The notes beneath the pieces were generated by a model. It made no database searches, was not told the origin of the DNA, and saw nothing but the letters and a program-made list of their open reading frames with translations. The position numbers and the translations under genes were made by a program. From Jaapia argillacea MUCL 33604 (taxonomy: Eukaryota > Basidiomycota > Agaricomycetes > Jaapiales > Jaapiaceae), in contig KL197728.1 of NCBI GenBank assembly GCA_000697665.1, positions 657,788 through 721,787 on the forward strand: 64,000 nt of DNA, given 5' to 3'. This document shows positions 46,607-57,325 of the stretch, one piece after another (the first letter of the stretch is position 1; every line of letters begins with the position of its first letter).

Positions 46607-49600
46607 ATGAATATTTCTCACTCTATAACTGCTGTACCTGCTTTTGACGTGCGGGTGCAGAGCATCCGAATCTTGTTACGACTGCGCGCTATTCCCGAAA
46701 CCAAGCCCTGGTTCTCTTCCTTCCCTGTTCATCACCACCTATACCATCTCGCACTTTGGGAGGCTTTCTCGCTTGGTGCCCCATTATGTATATTGCTAGA
46801 GCTGCTGGGAGCGCCGTCGTTCAACAACTTCAATGGAATCGAGGGATCGTACGGGATCGACCCGGATAGCGATCACCGGGAGAAGTTGTTGGTGGATTTC
46901 ATTCAGCGAGTGAGATTGTTGGAGATACAAGGGAGGTTGCCCTATGGAGAAGCGTTTCGAGCGGAGGATCTGCTGGACAGAACCATCTCTGGATTTATGA
47001 AGGTGTGTGGGCCCATTTCTTAGTATGATCTTGTCATGAACCTACGCGGTGAAACCTGCTAGGTTTTGAGGGTTGTAGAACGCGTACTTCGCAGTCTGGA
47101 GGAGACATACCCTGGCCTATATGTTTTTGCCCCATCGTGCCACCTTCAGCAACAGGAACTGGTTTTGCACTTGCTCGTGAACGAACGAGCTTATGTGAAC
47201 GCCCTCAGTCGCATGACAGTGAGTATTCATTCCCCCCTGAATAAATACCACACCTTCACAGGACGCAGGAATCCGTACACATTCTGGTGGAATCCTCGAA
47301 ATCCCCTGCTCTCGCCTTGGAAGTCCTAACCGTTAAGCTGGATCGACTGTTAAAATATCATTATTTGGTCCTTGAAAATTTGGAGAGGAAATCAAACATT
47401 GAGGACGATCGAGATTGGAATGCGCTGTTTCTCTTAAATGTTGGTATCCTTCCTTCATGAGGTACGAATGGTCTGACTGTTTGGCAGGAGAATTCAGTAT
47501 TTGCAACGGCCTGTGCAGCACATAGGTCATATTGTGCCGACTATCTAAACCTGGACAGTGTCCTCGAGACACTTGCCAGGATTCTTGACGTCAGTATTCT
47601 TCCAATTCTCTTTGAAGTTACATACCCTAACTCCTCGCTCAGGACTCAACAACCCCCCACGTCGAACGACTACATCAACTCCTTTCGCTGCCCCCAAGGC
47701 GATTTCTAGAATACCTACAGTTTATCGAGGTACATCTCCTTCGTTCAGAGTGCTTCTAGCTTCTGATTACTTTTCTTAGGCCATGATCTCACTTACAAAC
47801 CCAATGCAACACATCTCCTACTACACATTGGCGGCCGCGCTCGCCACGATGCAAGAAGCCGTCGAAGAAATTGAGGAAATCGGCATGCAAGTACGGACCA
47901 TCCGTGCAGCCAGTTTACTAAGAGATCGCTCCTTTCTATGGGATGGAGCCGATCCCGATACTCTAGGACTACTGCTCTTGGGTGATGAGTTGGAGGACCA
48001 TGAGTCGGACCTCTCGGTCATGATGTTTGAGGAGCTGCTCGTTTGCTGTCGCGATGCGTTCTCACCACCGCCGTCACAAGAAGAAGTCTTCCCCATCGTC
48101 CCCATATATCCTATCCCAGCATGGGAGTTAGGACCTGCTCTCAAGAGGAAATCTACACTGAACACGGTTTACTCCATTCCTACAAGGAATATGAGTTCAT
48201 ACACCAAGCTAAGCGATTGTTAGTCTTTGTGGGTGCATCCAATGGAGAAATGTCTCACAATATCTTCCGCAGGCTCGTTCGAGTTAACCTGGGCCGAGGA
48301 TGGGGGACAGACTCAATCACTAACTCTATATACTGCGACCCCTGCACAATGTAGCCAATGGTGCTTGGTTCTCCACAAATTCGCCTCAGAAACCACAATT
48401 TCTTTCTCGTCGTCGTCAACGGGCCTATCTTCAGGGTTAGAAGATGACGGATCGTCCAGTTTGCGTGAGTCCCTCCTCTGATCGGCCGTCCCTCTCTTAC
48501 CTTTATGGTTGAAATGCAGACTTAAGTTTCAACGGGCGAGGCATATCACGTCCAAAGCCATGGAGCTTAGTTGGACGAAAGGGTCCCCATTCCGAATCGT
48601 CGTCCATGATTGTTCGAGGCGACTTTGACCATGCCCTCGTCCTGAGCCCAACATTATTACCATCCCTTTTTATTCACCCAGGCGATCTTGAAGAATCCGA
48701 AGAGTTTTCCCTTGGCGACGGATTGCCTGAGATAACCTTTGATGTCGAGCCTGAGTCGCCTCAGCTTCATTCATTAGACTCGTCCATGACGAGTGGGTGT
48801 CTCTTCGTGACGTCCCTATAACGAGATCTGAAGGCAATTTGTTAGGCTGGAGCAGCGACTCTTCTGGCCTCGTCGACATCACAGGGCAGATCCACCGAGA
48901 TGGTCAATTTCCTTTAGCACATGGCGGTTTTGCTGATGTCTGGAAGGGGACATGGCGGACACCTTCGGGTGAATTGAAGGTGATGTCTCAGACATCTCAG
49001 AAGGTCTGGTACTTACGCCCTACCCTCCAGGTTGCAGTCAAGGTGCTCCGTAAAAGGACAACCGGTGACCCTGACCTTGAGGAAAAACTTCAAAGGGTAA
49101 TTTTGATCTATGCTTGTTCGATCTTAATCTTGACCTTCTACTTCTACTTCAGCGTTTGAGACGTGAGCTCAATGTTTGGCGAAGATTAAATCATGAAAAC
49201 ATCGTCCCTCTTTACGGCGTCGCTGATGACTTCGGGCCCTACGTATCCATGGTCTGTCCTTGGCTGGAAAATGGGAGTGTCAGCAAGTATCTTGAACGCC
49301 ATAATGACCTGCTTTCGTTGAGCCAGCGCTTGCAACTGGTACGTTCGGTCGGCCACCTCGCTGCTCGTCACAACTGAACCAATATCAGCTTTCTGAAGTC
49401 TGTTGCGGTTTATCGTATCGTAAGGCGGACCTGTATCTTCTTTTCTTATTCACGCTGACTGGGTCGTTAGTTCACTCGTTCTCGATAATTCACGGGGACT
49501 TGACTGGAGTACATTCCTTTTCTTTGGGGACTGGCATGACTTCTGACTCTTTCCCTTCTTCAGTCTAACATCCTTCTCGACCATCAAGGAAAGGCTTGCC

Positions 49601-50077
49601 TCTGTGATTTTGGCCTCTCTAGTGTCATGGCCGAGTTTCAAGGAACATCATGCTTCACCTCAAATATTGGAGGTGCTGTGAGATGGGCTGCCATTGAGCT
49701 CTATCGTGTCCAACCGGACGGATTTGAACCGACTGTCAGCATTATGTCCGATATCTACTCCTTCGGGAGCGTCATGCTGGAGGTCGGTACCCACTGAATC
49801 GCACCTACGCTCGCGTTAATGACCCCAAATCCCATAGGTCCTTTCGGGAAAAATACCATACTATTATTTCAGGAGCGACGCGCAAGTGGTCATCGAACTG
49901 AACCGAGGGACAAAGCCAGCTCGTCCCACAGACTGTCCCATAACCGATGCTCATTGGCACTTTATTCGTCGCTGTTGGGCTGATGATCCGGAGGAGAGAC
50001 CGTGTATACAAGAGGTGTTCAATTGCATGCAGAGTTTCCATCGAATGACCCTGGCGCACCGAAGGAATACTAATTAA
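46607..50077 (+). CDS. Cdc24-like CH-RhoGEF-PH protein fused to a TKL protein kinase (copy 1)
   Basis: One long gene of about fourteen exons, roughly 900 residues. Start at 46607 (MNISHSITAVPAFDVRVQSI). Exons 1-2 resemble the Cdc24 calponin-homology region: LALWEAFSLGAPLCILLELL, FIQRVRLLEIQGRLPYGEAF, RAEDLLDRTISGFMK, VERVLRSLEETYPGLYV. A divergent DH domain follows: LHLLVNERAYVNALSRMT, LLKYHYLVLENLER, RDWNALFLLN, then LSLPPRRFLEYLQFIEAMIS, the counterpart of the usual PVQR..YPLLL block. A PH-like region ends in the Trp helix QCSQWCLVLHKFA. After a Ser-rich linker comes a kinase with VAVKVLRKR (about 49032), HENIVPLYG, HGDLTGSNILLD (49491 on), DFG (49606), RWAAIEL, SDIYSFGSVM and CWADDPEERP. 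All catalytic residues are kept. The PB1 domain of Cdc24 is replaced by the kinase. The linker-kinase junction is a phase-1 intron about 52 nt long (near 48803), with no stop or promoter-like gap, so a single polypeptide is likely. Probable role: GTPase (Cdc42/Rho) signalling tied to phosphorylation. Confidence 0.8.
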
Positions 50078-50406
50078 TAGTGAATTTCCTACTTTGACAT
50101 CGTTGCGTGTATATCCCACTGTCCTGATCCTATCTGTATCTTGACCGACTGCGTTCCGATTGTATTGCCAGTAGTGTTGATCCAGTCCAGCCTACCCTGG
50201 CATTTCAAGATGTATTAAATCATCAACTCGAAAAACATCTTTGCATTTGAAGGGGTTGGCTACTATGGAAGTACTGGCCTACCCGTCGTCGATCCAACCG
50301 CAGAAACCATCTGGTACTTGAGGTAGATTGTCTCCGAGGACTCCATCTCCGACAATACAACAAAGACAGAACCGTCGGGATTACCATGTGAATAAGAAAC
50401 ACCTCT
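50078..50406. other. Intergenic region between convergent genes
   Basis: 330 bases between the stop codons of the fusion gene and the receptor-like gene. No feature recognised beyond presumed 3' ends. Confidence 0.5.
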
Positions 50407-52124
50407 TCAAACTACCCCGGTCGAGCGGGCGGTCTGCGTCCGCTGGTAGCGAAAGGGAGACCGATCCACGTTTGTCGATTCTGAGCTCGCTTGTCGACGA
50501 AACGGCTGTCCGGAAGGGCCAGCCTCTGGAGCTTCTAGTTGTTCCTCTCTGATACCCAGGCTCTCGGGATGTATTCTGCATCTACATTCAGCAGGAGCAG
50601 GAGTAGCTGGCATTTGCTTCAACTCCATCACCGGGTTGTCACTCAACGCCGACATGCGGTCGGCTTCATCGGCCAAACCAGGCCCTTGGATAAGTGTAGC
50701 TCGAGTGAGGGTGAATAGCATCGCGTTAAGGAAGCCACTGAGATTGAATAATGTCATCACGAAGAATGTGGAACCTGGGTTGGCGGGGCTCTCTTTGACG
50801 AAATAGTTGAGTCGGACGCCTGTGAGGGGGAGGATGAGGAAGCCATAGACGAAGGGATACCTATTGGAATATTAATCGACGTCAGATGGAAAGGGGGTAG
50901 AGACAGATATACGCGAGCCATGATAATGATAGGGTGTCTGGTTCGGCGGGTCGCACGATGTTGGGCTCACCGGGGACGTTATTGACCTGTTCATGGACAC
51001 GGAATTTCTACCACACATGCTGATTTACCGTGATGTTGCCACGTTGCCACGTTGCTTGAAGAACAACAGTACATAGACCAGGACCGAGAACAAGAGGGTT
51101 GTCCAGTACCACACATACTGACCACCAAGTTGATCCCCAAGGTGATTTTTCCCGATCCAGCACCAATACTGTCAGAGGCAAAATGGAGTCAGAAGGACTG
51201 GCCAACAGGAATGGACAAGCTTGGAGAGAACATACCGGGCTTGGCATCATGTAATGGGTATTTTTGAGGGGACCGATGATCACCCATAGTGCAACAAATA
51301 ACCAGATGAGGCCGGTGATCACCCAAGCTGGCCACATAAGGTGAATCCTGTCAAAACCCCACCATAGGACCACGAAGGTCTGACCGGCAATTGCCTAGAA
51401 GCCTCATATCAGTACGAACTATCTGAGTGCAAGGGAAAGGAGATTCCGTACCCAGGTCGACCAGGCCACCACGGTTATACCAAGTTCTTGGATTACACCT
51501 AGAGTATTGAATGAAGATTAGACAATTACGGGAGTATGGAGAAGGGTAGAGTACCTTGAGCTGTACAGAAATGTTCCTCTTGTACAACGCCGGTTACGAG
51601 CTAATTGGTACTAAGAACAGAACCCAGAGCTTGGATGGCATCGGTTACGAAGAGCGAGACCTACGTATGAGCGAAAGATTGCTTCAGATACACAAATATA
51701 TCCACATGCATGATAGGGATTTTTGACTCACGAGATAGACATCTATCGGGTCCTGGATGAACCGCCTTCGCTGGATAAAGAAAAGTTTACTCGTGAGGAC
51801 AGGCGAAGAGTACAGTCAACGAAACCAATGACGGACGACTTTGACCGCAAAAATAGCCAGCACTGAGATGAGCGACAGCAATGCACTCAACACAACCATC
51901 TTCAGAACCACATCAGCCCACGCAAACCAATGATCATGGAATGGGCGTCCACTTACAGCAAACCCCAGACTTTCACCTCTGTCGAGGTAGTAATAACATG
52001 GTGGTTCCGTTGGCGAGCCATAGGAAGCGGGTGAAATGCACTTGGCGCATTCCCAAGATGAAGTATTTGACTGATCCCAAGGGGAAGGACCGTTGTTCAG
52101 GCCCAGTGATGTACAATTGAGCAT
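50407..52124 (-). pseudogene. 7-TM receptor of Git3/cAMP-receptor-like type, one in-frame stop
   Basis: Read right to left from MLNCTSLGLNNGPSPWDQSN. The extracellular N-terminus is Cys/Ser-rich. TM helices in order: WADVVLKMVVLSALLSLISV; VSLFVTDAIQALGSVL; VIQELGITVVAWSTWAIAGQ; WPAWVITGLIWLFVALWVII; YWCWIGKN plus YWTTLLFSVLVYVLLFF; YPFVYGFLILPLTGV; FFVMTLFNLSGFLNAMLF. YWCWI before TM5 is typical of Git3/CAR-like fungal receptors, which couple nutrient sensing to G-alpha/cAMP. The cytoplasmic tail is about 80 residues, Pro/Arg-rich. The frame is broken by TAG at 51603-51601 just after LSTN at the end of TM2, where relatives usually have Trp before the exon ending HFCTAQG. It is one G-to-A step from TGG. 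All other exons are open, so this may be a recent pseudogene, an allele, or an assembly error. Confidence 0.65.
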
Positions 52125-52884
52125 GGAGAGTCCAATATTAATGCCTGGGGCGGCTGCAGGGAGTGGCAGAAGCTCTCGTCTCGCGAGTAGAAATCAAGAA
52201 TGGAGGGGACGCGACTCGATGGCAGCCGACTTTATAGATAGTTAGATGGTGTCAATGACCTGACAAGCAGGATCATGATGATGCATCGCCTTGGACAAAG
52301 ACAGGCACAACGTAGCGCTAGTCGTGACGTATTTATCAAAGCCGAAATCACGATTTTCCGTCGGGGCTGTGGGGTATGCAGATCCCAGTGCAATGTGTTG
52401 TGCGAAGGTCGGATATGCTTGTGGGAATATCCCTTGTTAGCGGGCGCTTGATCAGAACTTGAAGTCAACCCCGCAAAAGGCGTAGAGTGTATGAGCGTGC
52501 AGGGAGAGGAGATACCCAGAGTTCCGGGAGTCTTCCGAGGCTGCTCAGTAGGGGGCAGCCAACATCGGTAGACTACATGGATGGACAATAGGAATACTTC
52601 GTTGCAAAGCTCATCATTGAGGAAGTGAAGAAAGATTACATGGCCAAACTGCCCAGATGTGGGAACTCAATCGTATGTCGGGTCCATCGCCTATGTTCTT
52701 ACAGGATACTAGCTGATACTATAGAAATATATCCTCTGGTCGGTGAGCTCCAAACCTAAACAAAACATAACTACCGAAACGCTTCCCCACTCTAGGCTTT
52801 GATTGTTCATGGGATGACTGAAGCGCTGGAGGTCAAGCTGAGGGTCCGAAGCAGTATTCAGTGTATCGCAGTTAGTGCGGCCAG
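52125..52884. other. Intergenic stretch, no supported gene
   Basis: About 760 bases. One minus-strand open frame (52588-52232) is Ser/Pro/Cys-rich and lacks any family resemblance. It may hold the receptor promoter near 52130-52350. Confidence 0.45.
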
Positions 52885-53028
52885 GACGTGAGCTCAATGT
52901 TTGGCGAAGATTAAATCATGAAAATATCGTCCCTCTTTACGGTATCGCTGATGACTTTGGGCCTTACGTATCCATGGTCTGTCCTTGGCTAGAAAACGGG
53001 AGTGTCAGCAAATATCTTGAATACCATA

Positions 53029-53252
53029 CAGCAAGTTAAAAATCGATAGACAGGTTGGGAAAAACGATACACACAGCAAATATTGATGCCCGACCGTTAG
53101 CGGTGTCGTCGGAGTACCTCTCGAACTGAATCGGTCTCAGAATTGATGAGAATTGCTGATTTCGGATGATCTTGCTCGCGGCTAACGGCGGAAAGTCAAT
53201 TCTGTGCGTCTGTGCGGGTTTTGCAACCTGACTATCAATTTGTAACTTGCTG
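53029..53252. mobile_element. MITE, 224 bp, with TA target-site duplication
   Basis: The ends form roughly 20-bp terminal inverted repeats: CAGCAAGTTAAAAATCGATAG on the left, and CAGCAAGTTACAAATTGATAG when the right end is reverse-complemented (each quoted here as read, with 2 mismatches). TA flanks both sides (53027-53028 and 53253-53254). The intact paralog gives the empty site 'ccataatgacctg' near 49300, so the insertion is exact. No coding capacity. The TA duplication points to a Tc1/mariner-like transposase source. Confidence 0.88.
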
Positions 53253-53809
53253 TAATGACCTGCTTTCGTTGAGCCAGCGCTTGCAACTGGTACGTAGAGT
53301 CGGTCACCTCACTCTTCACCACAGCTGAACCATTTTCAGCTCTCTGAAGTCTGTTGCGGTTTATCATATCGTGAGGCGGACTTGTGTCTTCTTCTCTTAT
53401 TCACGCTGACTGGGTACTTAGTTCACTCGTTCTCCATGATTTACGGGGACTTGACTGGAGTACATTTCCTTTCCCTGAGGACTGGTATCACTTCTGACTC
53501 TTTTCCTTCCTTCAGTCCAACATCCTTCTCGACCATCAAGGAAACGCCTGCCTTTGTGATTTTGGCGTCTCCAGTGTCATGGCCGAGTTTCAAGGAACGT
53601 CTTGCTTTACCTCAAATATTGGAGGTGCCGTGAGATGGGCTGCCATTGAGCTCTATCGTGTTCAACCAGACGGGTTCGAGCGAACTGTCAGCATTATGTC
53701 CGATATCTACTCCTTCGGGAGCGTCATGCTGGAGGTCGGTGCCAACCTGTAGAGCTACAGTGCATTTGGACACACAAAGATACCAAAGTAGGAAACTCGT
53801 CATTAAACA

Positions 53810-54085
53810 GTGTTCCTCCGATGCGCCAGGCTCATTCGATGGAAACTCTGCACGCAATTGAACACCTCTTGTATACAAGGTGCCTCCTCCGGACCATCAG
53901 CCCAACAGCGACGAATAAAGTGCCAATGAGCATCCGTGATCGGACAGTCGGTCGGACGAACTGGCCTTGTCCCTCAGTTCAGTACGATGACGACTTGGGC
54001 GTCGCTCCTGTAATAATCGTATGATATTTTTCCCGAAAGAACCTATAGGGTTTGTGGTCACTAACGCGAACGTAGGTACGATACA
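53810..54085 (-). pseudogene. Inverted copy of the last kinase exon
   Basis: The reverse complement matches 49810-50075 of copy 1, including the HRMTLAH end and the start of the last exon after its intron. It sits directly after the forward-oriented part of the fragment, separated by about 70 unrelated bases. This is a local inversion with a breakpoint close to the last intron. Confidence 0.8.
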
Positions 54086-54090
54086 AACTG

Positions 54091-54371
54091 TATTATCATT
54101 TGACTTACCCATTGGGTTGATCTACTTTGATCCATTTACTATTGCTGAGGATCTTGTATTCAATCTCAAGAGGATAAAGGCCGTAAACCAGCTCTCGAAT
54201 GATGTGCTGTTTGGATACTATACATCGACCTTTGGTGGTCGGAAGACCTGGACTTCCATGGGTGTGGGGCCGACGCCCGCGGGGACAGTGATAGAAAATC
54301 GTGTATTGTGGAACTAGTCCCAATTAAGTCCCAATCAAGTTCGCCTGTCTAGTTCAACATCCAATTTGCGA
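54091..54371. other. Intergenic stretch, no supported gene
   Basis: Short open frames only. This is the left border of the tandem block that follows. Confidence 0.45.
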
Positions 54372-55084
54372 TTATACTAACCCTTTCATAATCATCAAGC
54401 CAATACCAACCCAGATGAAAGTACGCCAAGTAGGGACTTCGAGGACAAATGCTCCTCCAGAAAACACTCCTCCAGTCGCAAAAACAGTTAGACTGGATTG
54501 AATGAAGAGATGGAGTCAGTATGAAAAATTATGACAAGATAGTGAATCGCGGACGTAGAATTGGGCGGGGCTGGGTTCGATGTGGTCCCAGTGTAGTGCG
54601 GTGAAGTGGTGGTTGCGTAGGAGTAACTGCTGTAACCGAAAGAAATTACTAAGATGACAACGTGGAGGATAAAACGAGTCTCAAATTACCTGTTGGTTGG
54701 AAAGGCGGAAGATGGTGGAGTAGACGAGATGGTGGTTAATGATGGAGGGGTGGGCGGGACGGCAGTTGTCGATGTAGTGGATGGGGTGGCTGTTGGTGGT
54801 GGAATAGTGGGAGCAGGATTACCACATGGAGTCGTATCCGGACAATGTGTCGTAGCCGTCGGGATGTGTGACGGAGAAATGGTTACTTCTGAGGGACTAA
54901 TCGAATCATTGAGGATAGTGTGTGCAAGACGAGAAGAGATACAGACGAACAGCGGGGTTCAATCTCACCTGACGGTCATGGGTACTCTAGTCGATGATGA
55001 TACCGATGGAGAGTGAGAGGTCCGCCCAAACGCCATACAGAAAGGGCAGAAGAATATAGAAAGCGCCATAATTTTCATAATCAT
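54372..55084 (-). CDS. Ser/Thr/Pro-rich secreted or membrane-anchored protein V
   Basis: The start at 55084 gives a signal peptide (MIMKIMALSIFFCPFCMAFG); an upstream in-frame ATG at 55150 is possible. The mature part begins RTSHSPSVSSSTR, then after an intron is Ser/Thr/Pro-rich with one Cys pair (THCPDTTPCGNP), which suggests O-glycosylation. The last exon is GGAFVLEVPTWRTFIWVGIG followed by LMIMKGLV, a C-terminal membrane helix. About 150-170 residues. Closest relative is the gene at 57326-58072. Perhaps a cell-surface protein; function unknown. Confidence 0.55.
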
Positions 55085-56478
55085 GTTGTCTGCGGTGAAT
55101 ATGTTGACGGCGAGTCGTACAGGGACAGAAACCCTCAAGAGGATTTTCACGAGAGCTACACGATAAACTATCCTCGTAGATAAGGCAGCGCGGGTAACTC
55201 AAACAGACGTCAGTGAGTGAGCAGTGCCGCATAGCCTATGGACAGGGCTGCGCAGCACCCGAGCTGCAGAAAAATATCTGACGTCCGGATAAGTATCTGC
55301 TGTGTTGAAGCCTCAACCAGAAGATAGAAGTGGAGAGTGAATAACTTCAACCAACACCAGTTGAACAAGCTCTTTCCGAGTACTGGTATCTGGCAGGGTC
55401 CAGGCAGCAAATACGAGAAGGGGAAATCGTAAATGGTGATAGGACGGACGGCCGATTCAGAGTCGGCTTCACGTCTGGGTCTTGCGGGTGCGGGATTTAG
55501 ACCGCTTTCGGTCCGATAAAGAATGCACGCTGCGAATACAAAGGGGAGATTAAGATTAAATGGGAGAATGACTCAAAGGATGCGGATACTTGGTATTAGT
55601 TTGGGGATAGTCGGCTGACCTGCAAGTGACATGATATGTGACGAGGGGAGACTACACCAGAGTAGGTTTGACTTCCGGACAGGGGTTACAGTGCGTCTGG
55701 GGCGCTATTCCACTTCTCCAGTTGCTTGCGACTTTAATCACAGAAGCACCCCGCTCTGGTGGTCGAGGGCAGTGCCTTTAGACAGCGTCGTATCGGGCCT
55801 GTGATCATCCTGTGAAATTTCTGAGCACCGCAATTTTCTTTCGCCGATAGTATGGGCGAATCAGGGTTCAATAGTACAGTGCCTTGACCCAGAGTGAGGA
55901 AAGTTCCATCGCCGATTCAACGGGCAGTGAACACGTTGCCGTCAATCCTCGGTATTGAGAGGACTAGAAGACGACAGATACTCGTAAGTAAGTATCATGC
56001 TCTGAAAACACACGTCAGCGAGCACTGGACAATGTTGTATAGCCAGGTATAGCCTCTGAACTTAAGCCTTACCTTTTGGAGTTTATGGGCTGAACGCGAC
56101 CGAGTTCAACTTCATAGTTGGATTTGGGATGTGATGAGACCACCGTCTCATGCTACGACCACGAGGACCAGGGCAACTCGAAGGACAGGATATTCGTTTG
56201 GAATGAAGTTGATGGTTCAACGTTCAACGCCGGCCAATTTGCCAGTGACTCATCGTGACACGTGACATAGGTAAGGAGACGAACTTTTGGACAACCAGTA
56301 AGTACCGGATGATCCTGCCGCTTTATTCCCAAATCATCCTTGAAATTTCTTCCAGACGGTAATTTTGGGGTTCCTGTCAGCTCTTCTCGGGAGACTGTTG
56401 TTATCTCATCGTACCTATCGCTCTACTAGAAGTTCTCGTGAATCCACTACAATCGGCGGTCTATCGTCGCATTTCTTT
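55085..56478. other. Upstream region between V and the DUF4436 remnant
   Basis: About 1.4 kb, divergent upstream DNA partly duplicated at 58073-58988. It is longer than in copy 2 and may contain an inserted stretch near 55250-55900. No gene recognised. Confidence 0.45.
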
Positions 56479-57240
56479 CGATGGCCACTATCTCACCAGT
56501 CAGAAATGAAGCAGGAGCTTAGAACCTCCTACAAGCCCATCTCATCCCGAGGGCGAACGAAAACAGAAATCTCCTCTCTCCCCCAGATCGGGTTAGTCCA
56601 AGCGGCCACATACTTCCCTACTGATGCTTGTTGATCCGGCTCTCCTCCTTCATAACAATTTAGTGAGCAGCGCTGGCCTGTTTTTTGCCTTTTCTTTGAC
56701 ATCCTGTCTGCAACCACAGCCCTCGCCTTCAGTTGGAATTTGCAGCTTCGCTCCATCCCCCTACGACACCCTTATTTCCAGCAGAATTTTGCTAGCGTGA
56801 TGACGATCCCTCTCATTCAAGCTTGTGCGTACCACCGGCATGTCTGATCTTCTCTTGCTCCCTAGATTGTAATCCGGTCGAACCTTTTTGCCGCCAGGCT
56901 GATCAACAATGCAGATAGCGATCATCGGCTGGGTCCTACGATGCACGTTCAACTCAGCTTCCCCAACTCTGGATCCGTTAGATGCAGCGACGTCCCTATA
57001 TACTTCCAACAGTCCTTTCCCTTGTCCACATACACCCATTACGATAAAATCGCATCCAAAATTTCCCCCAAACCTCTCTGTCAATAAAACCCGTCCCTCT
57101 TCGACGGTTTACGGGGGTAAACGATATGCTGCTTGTATGTCATTCCTGGCCCAGATGAAAAGAACAATCAGGTGACGGTCGTTCTTCGTGAATGTACGGC
57201 CTTCTGGGCATTAGGTGTAGCCAGTATGTTCCGTGGATCG
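56479..57240 (+). pseudogene. Truncated DUF4436-family pseudogene Y
   Basis: Begins MATISPVRNEAGA, matching MATTSPAKTE of the intact copy at 58989, and soon meets an in-frame stop. Further pieces match in order: TALAFSWNLQLRSIP against TSAITFGWNMRLRSI, a segment like DWWVLRYTC, and FPPNLSVNKTRPSSTVYGG against FPPNLTANGTTSSP. The copy stops where the second tandem block starts, before the FRT..QSYPFDKY and membrane parts. Not functional. Confidence 0.7.
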
Positions 57241-57325
57241 AGATGAGATAAAATCGTGGTATAAGTTGTAGAATCACTGGCAATCTTCATTTAGATTGGT
57301 AGTCCAGTTCAAATCCGATTCGTGA

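Larger units (their letters stand above)
52885..54090 (+). pseudogene. Partial, rearranged copy of the fusion gene's kinase region
   Basis: Starts abruptly at 'cgtgagctcaatgtttgg', just inside the N-lobe exon of the 46607 gene (49161 on), and follows it with about 93% identity: WRRLNHENIVPLYG, the catalytic exon with HGDLTG, the DFG-region exon (here DFGVSS) and SDIYSFGSVM. No upstream CH, DH or PH parts are present. A 224-bp MITE interrupts the N-lobe exon at 53029. Beyond the exon that ends at VML-E (about 53736) the final kinase exon lies in reverse orientation (about 53810-54085). Most base differences from copy 1 are transitions. Not functional as a kinase. Confidence 0.8.
54372..57270. 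repeat. Tandem block, copy 1 (secreted protein V plus truncated DUF4436)
   Basis: Gene order and sequence repeat at 57326-60726: a minus-strand Ser/Pro-rich gene, a shared upstream region (for example 'ttaccttttggagtttatgggctgaac' at about 56069 and 58244) and a plus-strand DUF4436 gene. Copy 1 ends inside the DUF4436 gene, where copy 2 begins. The unit is about 2.9-3.4 kb. Confidence 0.75.

Noticed and set aside
46607-50077. Two adjacent genes (a GEF and a kinase) instead of one fusion
   Set aside because: A stop appears only if the short intron near 48803 is ignored; the intron position and phase are conserved in copy 2 and there is no room for a promoter. RNA evidence is still needed.
53821-54317. 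Plus-strand frames of 67 and 98 codons after the kinase fragment
   Set aside because: They read the antisense of the inverted last kinase exon and its flank, and match an antisense frame of copy 1.
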